Notes under the pieces: model-generated
Database searches by the model: none
What the model was told of the DNA's origin: nothing
What the model saw: only the letters and a program-made list of their open reading frames with translations
Assembly (NCBI RefSeq): GCF_041060425.1
Contig: NZ_JAULBC010000003.1
Coordinates: forward strand, 62,001-126,000
Direction: 5' to 3'
DNA length: 64,000 nucleotides
Source of the DNA: Danxiaibacter flavus
GTDB lineage: Bacteria; Bacteroidota; Bacteroidia; Chitinophagales; Chitinophagaceae
Position numbers and translations under genes: made by a program
In this document: one piece after another, positions 52,049 to 60,839 of the stretch
Numbering within the stretch: position 1 is the stretch's first letter
Layout: the number at the start of each line of letters is the position of its first letter

Positions 52049-52852
52049 ATGGTAAATATTATTGATCAGCTAAACAGAAAAGTGCAACTACAAGCACCTG
52101 CACAACGCATTGTTTCCATTGTGCCTTCTCAGACAGAACTGCTTTTTCACCTCGGATTGAATGAAGAAGTAATCGGCATTACACGTTTTTGTATTCATCC
52201 AAAAGAATGGCACTCAACAAAAAAAAGAATCGGCGGAACCAAGACAGTAAATATTGATGCCGTAAAAGCATTACAGCCGGATTTAATTATCGCCAATAAA
52301 GAGGAAAATACAAAGTCGCAAATTGAAGAACTGGAAAAGATTGCGCCGGTATGGATCAGCGATATCAACAGACTTGAACAATCGCTTGATATGATTGAGC
52401 AGATCGGTATACTTACCGGCAAGGAGTCAGAGGCAAAAGCAATTGCACAACAGATCAGCGAAAGGTTTAACAGCTTCACTCCTTCTTCCGTTCAATTCAG
52501 GGTTTGTTACCTGATCTGGCGAAACCCATACATGACTATTGGTGGAGATACCTTCATCAGCAATCTCCTTTCAAAGTGTGGTTTTGTAAATGTATTTGCA
52601 AACCACAACCGCTATCCAGAAATAAATATTGAGAAAATGATTGCAGCGCGTCCCGGAATTGTTTTTCTTTCAAGCGAACCCTATCCTTTCAAAGAAAAAC
52701 ATATCGAAGAAATTAAACGCTACATGCCTGAAGTACAGGTGATGCTTGTGGACGGTGAAATGTTTAGCTGGTACGGTTCGAGGCTGCTTAATGCCCCGAC
52801 TTATTTTGAGGAGTTGATTCGTGAAATAAATTGTATTAGTGAGATGAAGTAA
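52049..52852 (+). CDS. Helical-backbone metal receptor (BtuF/TroA-like) protein
   Basis: 267 residues from the ATG at 52049; a longer frame starts with GTG at 52007. RIVSIVPSQTELLFHLGLNEEVIGITRFC is the first lobe of a periplasmic-binding-protein type III fold, AVKALQPDLIIANKEEN the next strand-helix, and a second lobe starts at VCYLIWRNPYMTIGGDTFISNLL. This is the BtuF/FepB fold for corrinoids or siderophores. Odd: there is no signal peptide or lipobox, so the protein appears cytoplasmic, and no BtuC/D genes are beside it. A terminator follows. Confidence 0.85.
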   Translation: MVNIIDQLNRKVQLQAPAQRIVSIVPSQTELLFHLGLNEEVIGITRFCIHPKEWHSTKKRIGGTKTVNIDAVKALQPDLIIANKEENTKSQIEELEKIAPVWISDINRLEQSLDMIEQIGILTGKESEAKAIAQQISERFNSFTPSSVQFRVCYLIWRNPYMTIGGDTFISNLLSKCGFVNVFANHNRYPEINIEKMIAARPGIVFLSSEPYPFKEKHIEEIKRYMPEVQVMLVDGEMFSWYGSRLLNAPTYFEELIREINCISEMK

Positions 52853-52908
52853 AAATTCAAAAGTAAAAAGTAAAAACTGGTGCGAATGCCTGACTGACGA
52901 AATACAAA

Positions 52909-52940
52909 CAAAAAAGAGGAACAATCGTTCCTCTTTTTTT
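52909..52940. terminator. Bidirectional terminator
   Basis: AAAAAAGAGGAAC-AATC-GTTCCTCTTTTTTT between two convergent genes; A and T tracts on both sides. Confidence 0.9.
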
Positions 52941-52989
52941 CTACTATTTAATGCGGAGACTTAAGTTCTATCAGATTAAGTAAACAGGT

Positions 52990-53024
52990 TCCAAACCTGA
53001 TACCTGATACCTTAAACCTTACGC
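52990..53024. repeat. CCTGATACCTGATACC phrase
   Basis: Reverse-oriented copies of the GGTATCAGG word immediately 3' of the aldolase stop. Confidence 0.6.
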
Positions 53025-54095
53025 CTAATTCTTATTGATACAATTCAGATCAGCAAAAGCTTCTTCCAATCTCTTAACGAAATTTTCTTCGCCTTTTCTT
53101 AACCAAACGCGTGGATCGTAGTATTTCTTATTTGGTTTATCTGCACCTTCAGGATTACCTAATTGTGTTTGCAGATAGCCTTCGTTCTTTTTGTAGAAAT
53201 TAAGAACACCTTCCCAGAATGCCCATTGCATATCTGTATCAATGTTCATTTTAATTACACCATAATCAAGTGTTTCATTGATCTGCTCTTTTGCAGAACC
53301 GCTACCACCATGGAATACAAAGTACAATGGTTTAGAGCCTGCAGCTAATCCCAATTTCTCAGCAAGATAGATCTGGCTGTTTTTCAAAATTTCTGGTCTT
53401 AGCTGAACATTACCCGGGCTGTATACACCGTGTACGTTACCGAAAGAGGCCGCGATGGTGAAACGTGAACCGATTGCAGATAAAGCATCGTACGCTTCAG
53501 CTACATCCTGTGGCTGAGTATATAATTTAGAATTTTCTACGTCTGAGTTGTCAACACCATCTTCTTCACCACCTGTAACACCCAGTTCGATTTCAATGCT
53601 CATGCCTAAAGCGTTGATGCGTTTGAAATAGTTAGCTGAGATCTCGATGTTTTCATGCAGAGGTTCTTCACTAAGATCAAGCATGTGAGAACTGAATAAA
53701 GGCTGTCCGTTTTTCGCCTTAAATTCTTCACCTGCAGTCAACAGACCATCGATCCATGGCAACCATTTTTTTGCCGCGTGATCCGTATGAAGAACAACGG
53801 GAACACCATAATATTTTGCAACATTATGAACGTGCTGAGCGCCGCTTACCGCACCAATGATATTTGCCTGAAGATTGTCGTTCGGCATGCCCTTTCCTGC
53901 AAAGAATTGTGCACCACCGTTACTAAACTGAATAATTACCGGTGAGTTAACCTTTGCTGCTGTTTCTAAAACCGCGTTAACAGAGTCAGTACCTGTTACG
54001 TTTACCGCGGGCATTGCGAATTTGTTCTCTTTTGCATCGTTGTACAGTGCTTCCAGCTCGTCGCCAAATAGGACACCGGCTTTATATTTTGCCAT
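53025..54095 (-). CDS. fbaA: Class II fructose-bisphosphate aldolase
   Basis: 356 residues, the length of the E. coli-type class IIA enzyme. Motifs: VVLHTDHAAKKWLPW with the zinc His and catalytic Asp, SIEIELGVTGGEEDGVDNS, and FGNVHGVYSPGNVQLRP with a second zinc His. FVFHGGSGSAKEQI binds phosphate, and MNIDTDMQWAFWEG holds the DHAP-binding NIDTD. It splits fructose 1,6-bisphosphate in glycolysis and runs in reverse in gluconeogenesis. Near-consensus -7 (TATCTTAG, minus strand near 54136-54143) upstream. Confidence 0.96.
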   Translation of the reverse strand: MAKYKAGVLFGDELEALYNDAKENKFAMPAVNVTGTDSVNAVLETAAKVNSPVIIQFSNGGAQFFAGKGMPNDNLQANIIGAVSGAQHVHNVAKYYGVPVVLHTDHAAKKWLPWIDGLLTAGEEFKAKNGQPLFSSHMLDLSEEPLHENIEISANYFKRINALGMSIEIELGVTGGEEDGVDNSDVENSKLYTQPQDVAEAYDALSAIGSRFTIAASFGNVHGVYSPGNVQLRPEILKNSQIYLAEKLGLAAGSKPLYFVFHGGSGSAKEQINETLDYGVIKMNIDTDMQWAFWEGVLNFYKKNEGYLQTQLGNPEGADKPNKKYYDPRVWLRKGEENFVKRLEEAFADLNCINKN

Positions 54096-54319
54096 TTTCT
54101 ACTGTTTTTAGGAAGGTTATAAATTTTTGGGTCGCTAAGATAAGCTATCTGTATGAATAGGCAAATTGAGAACATCCGTTAGTTAAAATATAAATATGAA
54201 TTGAATGCCAAAAAAATATACAGCACCGCCATAATTCTGGGTGTTTCAACTATAATTTTTATTTAACAATCACATTTTCGGATTAACACTACCTTTACAC
54301 CTTCCAATTTTTCTGCTGT

Positions 54320-54559
54320 ATGACCAAACTATTACCTTTAATCGCATTAATTTTCCTTTTTGCAAGTTGCACAAGAGGATATGGCTTGCTTAGTAAAGCA
54401 CGCGAGAAAGTGAAGAAGTCGGTTTGCATTTTTTCCGAAAAAAGCGCTGAAGAAATGAAATGTCAAAAAAGCATGGATGAGGATAACGGACAACCAGCTT
54501 CTGCTGCCGGTAAACTGTCTGGCATAAGCAACTGGGATGCAAGGATGCTTCTTCAATAG
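54320..54559 (+). CDS. Small putative lipoprotein
   Basis: 79 residues. Signal MTKLLPLIALIFLFASC with a good lipobox (LFASC, Cys 17). The mature part is short and charged, with two Cys (KKSVCIFSEK, EMKCQKS). No family recognised. A near -7 match (TACCTTTA, 54290-54297) lies 23 bases upstream and a strong terminator 28 bases after the stop, so it is probably a separate transcript. Confidence 0.65.
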   Translation: MTKLLPLIALIFLFASCTRGYGLLSKAREKVKKSVCIFSEKSAEEMKCQKSMDEDNGQPASAAGKLSGISNWDARMLLQ

Positions 54560-54587
54560 AATTAAACCAGGGTTATAATATTTAATG

Positions 54588-54612
54588 CCTTTCCTTTGGA
54601 AAGGTTTTTTTT
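54588..54612 (+). terminator. Rho-independent terminator
   Basis: CCTTTCC-TTT-GGAAAGG followed by eight T, shortly after the small lipoprotein gene. Confidence 0.87.
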
Positions 54613-54620
54613 GTGCCTTG

Positions 54621-54870
54621 ATTTCTCGCGGCGACCGCAACGGGGCAACGGCGCCGTGTGAAATTCCCGTTGCGTCGCTGCTTCTTTGCGCCCGCTGCGT
54701 GAAATAAGATTTTTTTCTCGCGGCGACCGCTACGGAGCAACGGCGCTGCGTAAGTTCCGCTGCTTCGCCGCTTCTCTGCGTCCGCTGCGAGAAATAAGAT
54801 TTTTTTCTCGCGGCGATCGCTACGGAGCAACGGCGCTGCTTCTTTGCGCCCGCCGCGTGAAATATATCCC
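54621..54870. repeat. GC-rich tandem array, period about 90 bp, 2.7 units
   Basis: Units beginning CTCGCGGCGA at 54625, 54717 and 54807. Each has TCTCGCGGCGACCGC at one end and a near reverse complement (GCGTCCGCTGCGAGA) at the other, so every unit folds into a large hairpin, with TTTTTTCT between units. It resembles a GC-rich form of the CTCTGCGTCTCTGCGAGA phrase family. Open frames across it are not coding. Confidence 0.75.
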
Positions 54871-54916
54871 GCCTGAAATGCTTACGCGAAAATCTCCATA
54901 CGTGCGCCGGAATTCG

Positions 54917-54924
54917 TACCTTTG
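54917..54924 (+). promoter_or_regulatory. -7 box (TACCTTTG) of valS
   Basis: An exact match 36 bases before the valS ATG. No clear -33. The leader has AAAAAGGCTTTTTT, a weak stem. Confidence 0.55.
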
Positions 54925-54960
54925 CAGCCCTAATAAAAAGGCTTTTTTAGAAATTACTAT

Positions 54961-57573
54961 ATGGAACTGAGTAAAAATTTTGAACCTGCGTTAATTGAAC
55001 AAAAGTGGACGCGCCATTGGTCGGATAAAAAATACTTCAACAGCAAACCGGACGGCCGTAAAGCCTTCACGGTCGTTATCCCTCCGCCTAACGTCACCGG
55101 CGTTTTGCACCTTGGTCACACTTTGAACGAAACAGTGCAGGATATTCTTGTTAGAAAGGCACGCATGAGTGGCTTTAACGCTTGCTGGGTTCCCGGTAGT
55201 GACCACGCTTCTATTGCAACAGAGGCGAAAGTGGTGCATATGCTGGAAAAGGAAAAAGGAATTAAGAAAGCTGACCTTACACGCGAAGAATTTCTTGGAT
55301 ACGCATTTGAATGGAAAGAAAAATATGGCAATATCATCTACAACCAGATCGAACGCCTTGGCTGTAGTGTGGATTGGGACAGAGTAAGCTTTACAATGGA
55401 TGATCATTACTATAAAGCTGTAATGAAAGTCTTTACTGAACTATATAATAAAGGTTTGATCTATCGCGGTGCGAGAATGATCAACTGGGATCCTGCTGCC
55501 AAAACAGCTTTAAGTGATGAAGAAGTTGAGTATAAAGAATTGCAGGGGAAATTATATCATGTAAAATACCGGGTAGAAGGTTCAGACGAATTTATTGTTA
55601 TTGCAACGCAGCGCCCTGAAACAATTATGGGTGATACAGCGATTTGCGTTAACCCGACAGACGAAAGATATGCTCACCTCGCTGGTAAAAGAGTGATCGT
55701 TCCTTTAGTGAACAGATCTGTGCCTGTTATTTTTGATGAGTATGTAGATAAAGAATTCGGTACAGGTGCTTTGAAAGTTACGCCTGCACACGACATAAAT
55801 GACTACAATCTTGGTCTTAAGCACAACCTTGAAGTAATTGATACATTGAATGAGGATGGTACACTAAGTGAAGCTGCGCAAGTTTTTGTTGGACTTGACA
55901 GATTTGTTGCGCGTAAAAAAGCCATCGCTCAGCTGAAAGAAGAAGGTCTTTTAGTTAAAGAAGAAGAATACAGTACACGTTTAGGGTACAGCCAGCGCAA
56001 TCCGGATACCGTAGTAGAACCCCGCATTTCTACACAATGGTTTTTGAAAATGAAAGAGCTTGCTGAGCCCGCGCTTAGAGCTGTGGTAGATGGAGATATC
56101 AGAATTCACCCGGGCGATAAGTTTTTGGCTACTTATAAATACTGGCTGGAAAATGTAAAAGACTGGTGTATCAGCCGTCAGCTGTGGTGGGGACAGCGTA
56201 TTCCCGCGTGGTATGATGAACAAGGTAATTGTTATGTTGCCGAAACTGCAGAAGAAGCGCAGAAATTAAATAAAAACGGCGGAACACTCAGGCAGGACGA
56301 AGACGTATTGGATACCTGGTTTTCCTCCTGGTTGTGGCCAATGGAAGTTTTCAACGGAATTACAGAGCCGGATAATGAAGACTTCAACTACTACTACCCT
56401 ACTTCTGTATTGGTAACAGGACAGGATATTATTTTCTTCTGGGTCGCACGCATGATTATGGCGGGCTTTGAATTCAAGAAAGAAAAGCCTTTTAGTGATG
56501 TGTACTTCACCGGAATGGTGCGTGATAAACTGGGCAGAAAAATGAGTAAGCAGCTGGGTAACTCTCCCGACCTGCTTATGCTGATTGATAAATATGGTGC
56601 AGATGCTGTTCGTTTCGGCATTATGATCTCTTCCCCTGCCGGAAATGATCTGTTGTTTGATGAAGCTTCTCTGGAACAGGGACGCAATTTCAATAACAAG
56701 CTGTGGAATGCATTGAAGCTGGTTAAAATGTGGGGGGCAAGAGTTGCAGACGGTTCACAAGAGGTAGCATCAACTTCCAACTTTGCGATCAATTGGTTCG
56801 ACAATCGCCTTCAGGAGGCGCGCGCGCAGGTTGACAGCCTGATGAGCCAGTTCCGCTTGAGTGAGGCATTGAAAACAATTTACTCACTGATCTGGGATGA
56901 TTTCTGCAGTTGGTACCTTGAGTGGGTTAAGCCTGGTTTTGAGCAACCGGTTGAAGCTGCAGTTTTTCAGAAAACGATTTACTTCTTTGAACAATTGATG
57001 CAATTGCTCCACCCTTATATGCCGTTTATTACAGAAGAGATCTATCACCTGTTGCAGGAAAGAGCAGACGACATCTGTATAAAACAATTTGATACAATCG
57101 GATCTTCTGACAAAACTGTACTAACGGAGGGGGAATTACTGAAGAATGTAATTTCTGCCATTCGTGATGCAAGAAACAAAAATCAGATCAAACCTAAAGA
57201 AAGTATCGAGCTGCATATTCAGTCTGAAGCAACAGATATGTATAAGGCCATTAGCGATATCCTGGCTAAACAGGTAAATGCAGATAATATCTCTTATACA
57301 CAGGAAGCAGTTGCGAATACAATCGTGGTTACGCTTGAAAAAGATAAATTCTTTATCAAGACTGAAAAAGAAGTTGATACAGTTGCATTAAAAGAGGAGT
57401 TGACGAAAGAACTGGAATATCAACAGAAATTCCTTGACAGTGTACTGAAAAAATTAAGCAACGACAGATTTGTTCAGAACGCTAAACCTGAAATTGTTGA
57501 GCTGGAGAAAAAGAAACAAGCGGATGCTCAGGCGAGGATCAGGACGATAGAAGAAAGCCTTAGTACATTGTAG
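54961..57573 (+). CDS. valS: Valyl-tRNA synthetase
   Basis: 870 residues. Class I signature HLGH (about 50-53, in VTGVLHLGHTLNETVQD). The CP1 editing domain contains VIATQRPETIMGDTAICVNP and GTGALKVTPAHDINDYNLG, where Asp binds misactivated threonine. The KMSKQLGNSPD motif lies at about 526. The anticodon-binding helical domain and a C-terminal coiled coil (from about residue 808, ELTKELEYQQKFLDSVLKKL) complete it. It charges tRNA-Val. No T-box is expected in this phylum and none is seen. Confidence 0.97.
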   Translation: MELSKNFEPALIEQKWTRHWSDKKYFNSKPDGRKAFTVVIPPPNVTGVLHLGHTLNETVQDILVRKARMSGFNACWVPGSDHASIATEAKVVHMLEKEKGIKKADLTREEFLGYAFEWKEKYGNIIYNQIERLGCSVDWDRVSFTMDDHYYKAVMKVFTELYNKGLIYRGARMINWDPAAKTALSDEEVEYKELQGKLYHVKYRVEGSDEFIVIATQRPETIMGDTAICVNPTDERYAHLAGKRVIVPLVNRSVPVIFDEYVDKEFGTGALKVTPAHDINDYNLGLKHNLEVIDTLNEDGTLSEAAQVFVGLDRFVARKKAIAQLKEEGLLVKEEEYSTRLGYSQRNPDTVVEPRISTQWFLKMKELAEPALRAVVDGDIRIHPGDKFLATYKYWLENVKDWCISRQLWWGQRIPAWYDEQGNCYVAETAEEAQKLNKNGGTLRQDEDVLDTWFSSWLWPMEVFNGITEPDNEDFNYYYPTSVLVTGQDIIFFWVARMIMAGFEFKKEKPFSDVYFTGMVRDKLGRKMSKQLGNSPDLLMLIDKYGADAVRFGIMISSPAGNDLLFDEASLEQGRNFNNKLWNALKLVKMWGARVADGSQEVASTSNFAINWFDNRLQEARAQVDSLMSQFRLSEALKTIYSLIWDDFCSWYLEWVKPGFEQPVEAAVFQKTIYFFEQLMQLLHPYMPFITEEIYHLLQERADDICIKQFDTIGSSDKTVLTEGELLKNVISAIRDARNKNQIKPKESIELHIQSEATDMYKAISDILAKQVNADNISYTQEAVANTIVVTLEKDKFFIKTEKEVDTVALKEELTKELEYQQKFLDSVLKKLSNDRFVQNAKPEIVELEKKKQADAQARIRTIEESLSTL

Positions 57574-57579
57574 AGAAGT

Positions 57580-57786
57580 AATAAGTTGTAAGTTATACGT
57601 GATACGTTTATTGAAGCGAGGGAGGAGTTGTAAGTTATACGTGTTACGTTATACGTTTTTCTTTATTAAAGGAAATGGTATTTTCTCCGAATAGTAAAAC
57701 ACTACAACACAATCTACAATTCGATCAACGTATAACGTATAACTTATAACTTATAACGTCAACGTAAAACTTATAACGTATAACTA
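57580..57786. repeat. GTTATACGTGATACG / ACGTATAACTTATAAC phrase repeats
   Basis: The gap after valS begins with GTTGTAAGTTATACGTG words and ends with their complement (ACGTATAACTTATAACTTATAACG) right before the PAP2 start: two opposed blocks around a 70-base unique core, as between the permease genes. Confidence 0.7.
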
Positions 57787-58383
57787 ATGATAGGAACAAC
57801 CTTGAAAAGCATCCTTCTAACGGGATGCTTTTTGTTTAGCTTCGGATTTTTACGCGCGCAGAACTGGGATGTAGACTTGTTGAAAAGTATCAATCCTCAA
57901 AACCCAAATTCATTTGTATGGAAGGGCGCATCAGCCTCGGCATATCCTGTAAGTGTGGGCGTTCCTGTGGGTTTGTGGATAGCGGGTACGATAAAAAAGG
58001 ACAAAGAAACGCAGTTTAAGGCATATGAAATGGTTGGCAGCCTGGCGATAGCTGCCGTGGTGACAGAAGGATTAAAGGTTGCAATTAACAGGCCCCGCCC
58101 CTATCAGAAGTATCCGGACATCTACCCGTATCAATATGAGGATGGAAAGTCCTTTCCTTCAGGACACACTACAATGGCTTTTGCAACAGCTACCAGTTTA
58201 TCACTTCAATATAAAAAATGGTACATAGTAGTGCCTGCTTATGTGTGGGCAGCAGGTGTAGGATATTCCCGTTTATATCTCGGTGCACATTACCCGACAG
58301 ATGTTTTAGGTGGAGCAGCCATAGGAGCAGGAAGTGCATTTTTAAGTCATTGGCTTACAAAAAAAATACTACATCATAAATAG
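57787..58383 (+). CDS. PAP2 family lipid phosphatase
   Basis: 198 residues with signal peptide (LLTGCFLFSFGFLRAQ) and three or more helices. The three PAP2 active-site motifs are complete: KVAINRPRP, SFPSGHTTM and YSRLYLGAHYPTDVLGG, holding the His nucleophile in the last. It dephosphorylates undecaprenyl pyrophosphate, PgpB-type phospholipids or lipid A, on the outer face of the inner membrane or in the periplasm. First in a three-gene set with GNAT and SanA-like genes (gaps of 8 and 28 bases). Confidence 0.92.
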   Translation: MIGTTLKSILLTGCFLFSFGFLRAQNWDVDLLKSINPQNPNSFVWKGASASAYPVSVGVPVGLWIAGTIKKDKETQFKAYEMVGSLAIAAVVTEGLKVAINRPRPYQKYPDIYPYQYEDGKSFPSGHTTMAFATATSLSLQYKKWYIVVPAYVWAAGVGYSRLYLGAHYPTDVLGGAAIGAGSAFLSHWLTKKILHHK

Positions 58384-58391
58384 CAAGTAAT

Positions 58392-58886
58392 ATGAAGATC
58401 AGAAAAGCAACAACAGATGATATACCGGCTATTCAACAGATAGCAAAAGATACATGGCCGGATACTTATAGCGGAATTATTTCGCAGGAGCAGATCGATT
58501 ATATGCTGAATTTGATGTATAACACACAAACGTTGACTGAGCAAATGTCTGGCGACCATCACTTTTTTATTGCGGAACAAGAGGACAAACCGATTGGATT
58601 TGCCGGATGCAGCCCTTATTCATCATTGTCGCCTCAACGCTGGAAGCTGCATAAATTATATGTTTTGCCAACTATTCAACGTTCCGGCGCGGGAAAAGCA
58701 TTGTCCGAAGCTGTTGTAGATGTGGCTAAAACAAACGGCGCAACTGAGCTTGTATTAAATGTAAATAAGAACAATCCCGCGTACACCTATTACCTGAAGC
58801 ATGGATTTACGGTGTTGGAAAATATGATCCTGGATATTGGTAACGGTTATGTTATGGATGATTATGTCTTAATCAAGCAAATCTGA
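58392..58886 (+). CDS. GNAT family N-acetyltransferase
   Basis: 164 residues. Motif A: KLYVLPTIQRSGAGKALSEAVVDVA, with Q/RxxGxG/A binding acetyl-CoA. N-terminal MKIRKATTDDIPAIQQIAKDTW and the C-terminal NPAYTYYLKHGFTV are typical. It acetylates an amine, on a small molecule or protein, with unknown acceptor. It starts eight bases after the PAP2 stop, so it is co-transcribed. Confidence 0.92.
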   Translation: MKIRKATTDDIPAIQQIAKDTWPDTYSGIISQEQIDYMLNLMYNTQTLTEQMSGDHHFFIAEQEDKPIGFAGCSPYSSLSPQRWKLHKLYVLPTIQRSGAGKALSEAVVDVAKTNGATELVLNVNKNNPAYTYYLKHGFTVLENMILDIGNGYVMDDYVLIKQI

Positions 58887-58914
58887 TCGCTATAACATCC
58901 TTAAAAACTTACTT

Positions 58915-59574
58915 ATGAAAGTCTTCCAACCCCTATTAACTTTTAAAGCTGGATGGAAAATTATTTTGTCTCTTGCGATCATGATTTTCACTGCAATCTT
59001 CATCTGCGATAGAAAAATCAAACGCAACGCTGAAGGAAAAATATATACAGATGTCAACAAGATCCCTTTTCACAAAACAGGAATATTACTGGGGACTGCC
59101 AAGTTTCTTTCTAACGGAAACCTGAATCCATATTACATTTACCGCATAAATGCAGCGGTCGATTTACTTAGACATCAAAAAATAAAGTACATTATTGTTA
59201 GTGGTGATAACGGCCGCAATGATTATAATGAGCCGGACTTAATGCGAACGGATCTGATCCAGGCGGGAATTGATTCTACGTTGATATACGAAGACTTTGC
59301 TGGATTTAGAACATTTGATTCAATAGTCAGGTTGAGGGAGATTTTTGGCCAACATGATGTAACGATTATTTCCCAGCCATTTCACAACGAACGCGCTTTG
59401 TATATTGCCTCAAAAGAAAACATCAATGCTATTGCATTTAATGCGAAAGATGTTGCGGGAACATGGGGACTAAAAACACAAATACGCGAAAAACTAGCAC
59501 GAGTTAAGGTATTCTCAGATTACATATTCGGAAAATCGCCAAAATACCTTGGTAAACCGGTAACGATAGAATAG
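58915..59574 (+). CDS. SanA/YdcF-like DUF218 membrane protein
   Basis: 219 residues. One N-terminal transmembrane helix (about 15-33, IILSLAIMIFTAIFI), then the DUF218 fold: GILLGTAKFLSNGNLNPYYIYRI, IKYIIVSGDNGRNDYNEPDLMRTDLI, TIISQPFHNERALYIA. In E. coli, SanA helps keep the outer envelope impermeable to vancomycin at high temperature. Last of the PAP2-GNAT-SanA set, which suggests an envelope-related task for the whole operon. Confidence 0.9.
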   Translation: MKVFQPLLTFKAGWKIILSLAIMIFTAIFICDRKIKRNAEGKIYTDVNKIPFHKTGILLGTAKFLSNGNLNPYYIYRINAAVDLLRHQKIKYIIVSGDNGRNDYNEPDLMRTDLIQAGIDSTLIYEDFAGFRTFDSIVRLREIFGQHDVTIISQPFHNERALYIASKENINAIAFNAKDVAGTWGLKTQIREKLARVKVFSDYIFGKSPKYLGKPVTIE

Positions 59575-59583
59575 CTGGTGAAC

Positions 59584-60105
59584 TCACTGGTGATTAATAA
59601 TCTTCGCAAGCTCAGTCATACGTGAAAGATGGTGATCATCGTGTTCAGCCACAAACAGGAACAGATCCATAGTTCTCATTGGTGTCTTTAGCCGCGGATG
59701 AAGTGCAGATTTGAAAATGGCTTTTTCATCGAGATTATTGAGGAGCTGAATTGTTTTCATCCTGGCATTTCTGAAATTACTGAGCAGAACTTCAATTGCA
59801 ACCGCATCGTGATTGGCTTCTGATGTTGCCGTATTTTGGAGATCGGTTGGTCTCAACTCAGTCTCTCCATTCAAAATGTCTTCAAGTCTTCCCTGCCAGA
59901 GCGGTTCAAGATCTGTAAGATGCCCTATATTTTCTTTAATAGTCCAGGTGCCATCTATCCTTACAGATAAAATATCTGCAGGGGTTGATTTCAATTTTTC
60001 TTCCAGCCTGGCTGGTGTTCCGGCTAAACGTTCAATAATTGAAGGGAAAATATTCTGTGTAGTCGTAAAATCAAAAGTCCTGCTAAACCATTTTGTTTGT
60101 TGCAT
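59584..60105 (-). CDS. DinB family protein
   Basis: 173 residues, four-helix bundle of the DinB/YfiT type. Metal-binding His pattern: IGHLTDLEPLW, and EHDDHHLSRM near the C-terminus. In many firmicutes and Bacteroidota such proteins are thiol-dependent S-transferases; with bshB1 in the window, a bacillithiol-linked role is possible but not shown. Convergent with the SanA-like gene. Confidence 0.88.
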   Translation of the reverse strand: MQQTKWFSRTFDFTTTQNIFPSIIERLAGTPARLEEKLKSTPADILSVRIDGTWTIKENIGHLTDLEPLWQGRLEDILNGETELRPTDLQNTATSEANHDAVAIEVLLSNFRNARMKTIQLLNNLDEKAIFKSALHPRLKTPMRTMDLFLFVAEHDDHHLSRMTELAKIINHQ

Positions 60106-60250
60106 AACAGCATTTTAATCATTCCTGGAAATTCATGTTAAGCTAAAGGTAGAACATCTGGCATTAATAAGCGTCTAAAGGCAATTCGCGAATTGACGTC
60201 CTGAAAGCACTCAATTCTTTGACATTATTTACTTTATCTATTTCATTTTT

Positions 60251-60258
60251 TATTTTTG
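60251..60258 (+). promoter_or_regulatory. -7 box (TATTTTTG) of the Crp-type regulator gene
   Basis: An exact TAnnTTTG match, 17 bases upstream of the TTG codon at 60276. It lies inside the longer open frame and so argues that translation starts downstream of it. Confidence 0.5.
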
Positions 60259-60275
60259 ATAATAAATCAAGCCCG

Positions 60276-60839
60276 TTGGATATCGTTTTAAAGAAAATAT
60301 CAAGCCTGCATCATCTGCCTGTCAAGTCCTTGTCGAAGTTGACACATATGCTTGAACGTGTTCAAATGGAAAAGGGGCGCATTCTTTTTAAAGAGGGAAA
60401 GATAGAAACAGACATTTACTTTATCGAGCAAGGCGCGGCACGGGCTTACTGCAACACCGAAGAATCTGAACTGACTTTCTGGTTTGGGTTTGAAGGTGAT
60501 ATCGTACTTTCTTACAACGGATACGTTTATAATAAACCCGGTTACGAAAGCGTCGAATTGCTTGAAAATGCTATTTTGTATAAGCTGAAAGGAGAAGACT
60601 TGCAGGAACTTTTTAATCACGATATCGCCCTCGCAAACTGGGGCCGTAAACTAGCCGAACAGGAATTGATCAAAACCGAAGAACGGTTTATAACGCGCCA
60701 GTCAAAATCAGCTACAGAGCGTTACCAGGAATTGTTGGATACAACTCCGCATCTTATTCAGCGCGTGCAACTTGGCTATGTGGCATCCTATCTCGGAATA
60801 ACACAGGTTTCGCTGAGTAGGATCAGGCAGCAGAAATAG
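60276..60839 (+). CDS. Crp/Fnr-like cyclic-nucleotide-binding regulator
   Basis: 187 residues if started at TTG 60276, which places the family's usual first helix (DIVLKKISSLHHL) at the N-terminus. A TTG at 60219 would add 19 residues overlapping the promoter. Jelly-roll: KGRILFKEGKIETDIYFIEQGAARAYC. C-terminal HTH: VASYLGITQVSLSRIRQ. No Fnr-type Cys cluster. Small Crp-like regulators of this type are common and mostly uncharacterised in Bacteroidota. Divergent from DinB. Confidence 0.85.
   Translation: MDIVLKKISSLHHLPVKSLSKLTHMLERVQMEKGRILFKEGKIETDIYFIEQGAARAYCNTEESELTFWFGFEGDIVLSYNGYVYNKPGYESVELLENAILYKLKGEDLQELFNHDIALANWGRKLAEQELIKTEERFITRQSKSATERYQELLDTTPHLIQRVQLGYVASYLGITQVSLSRIRQQK

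Noticed and set aside
54686..54970. 94-codon plus-strand ORF before valS, and the opposite ORF at 54582-54830
   Set aside because: Both are frames through the GC-rich 90-bp array, with repeated peptide and no domain.
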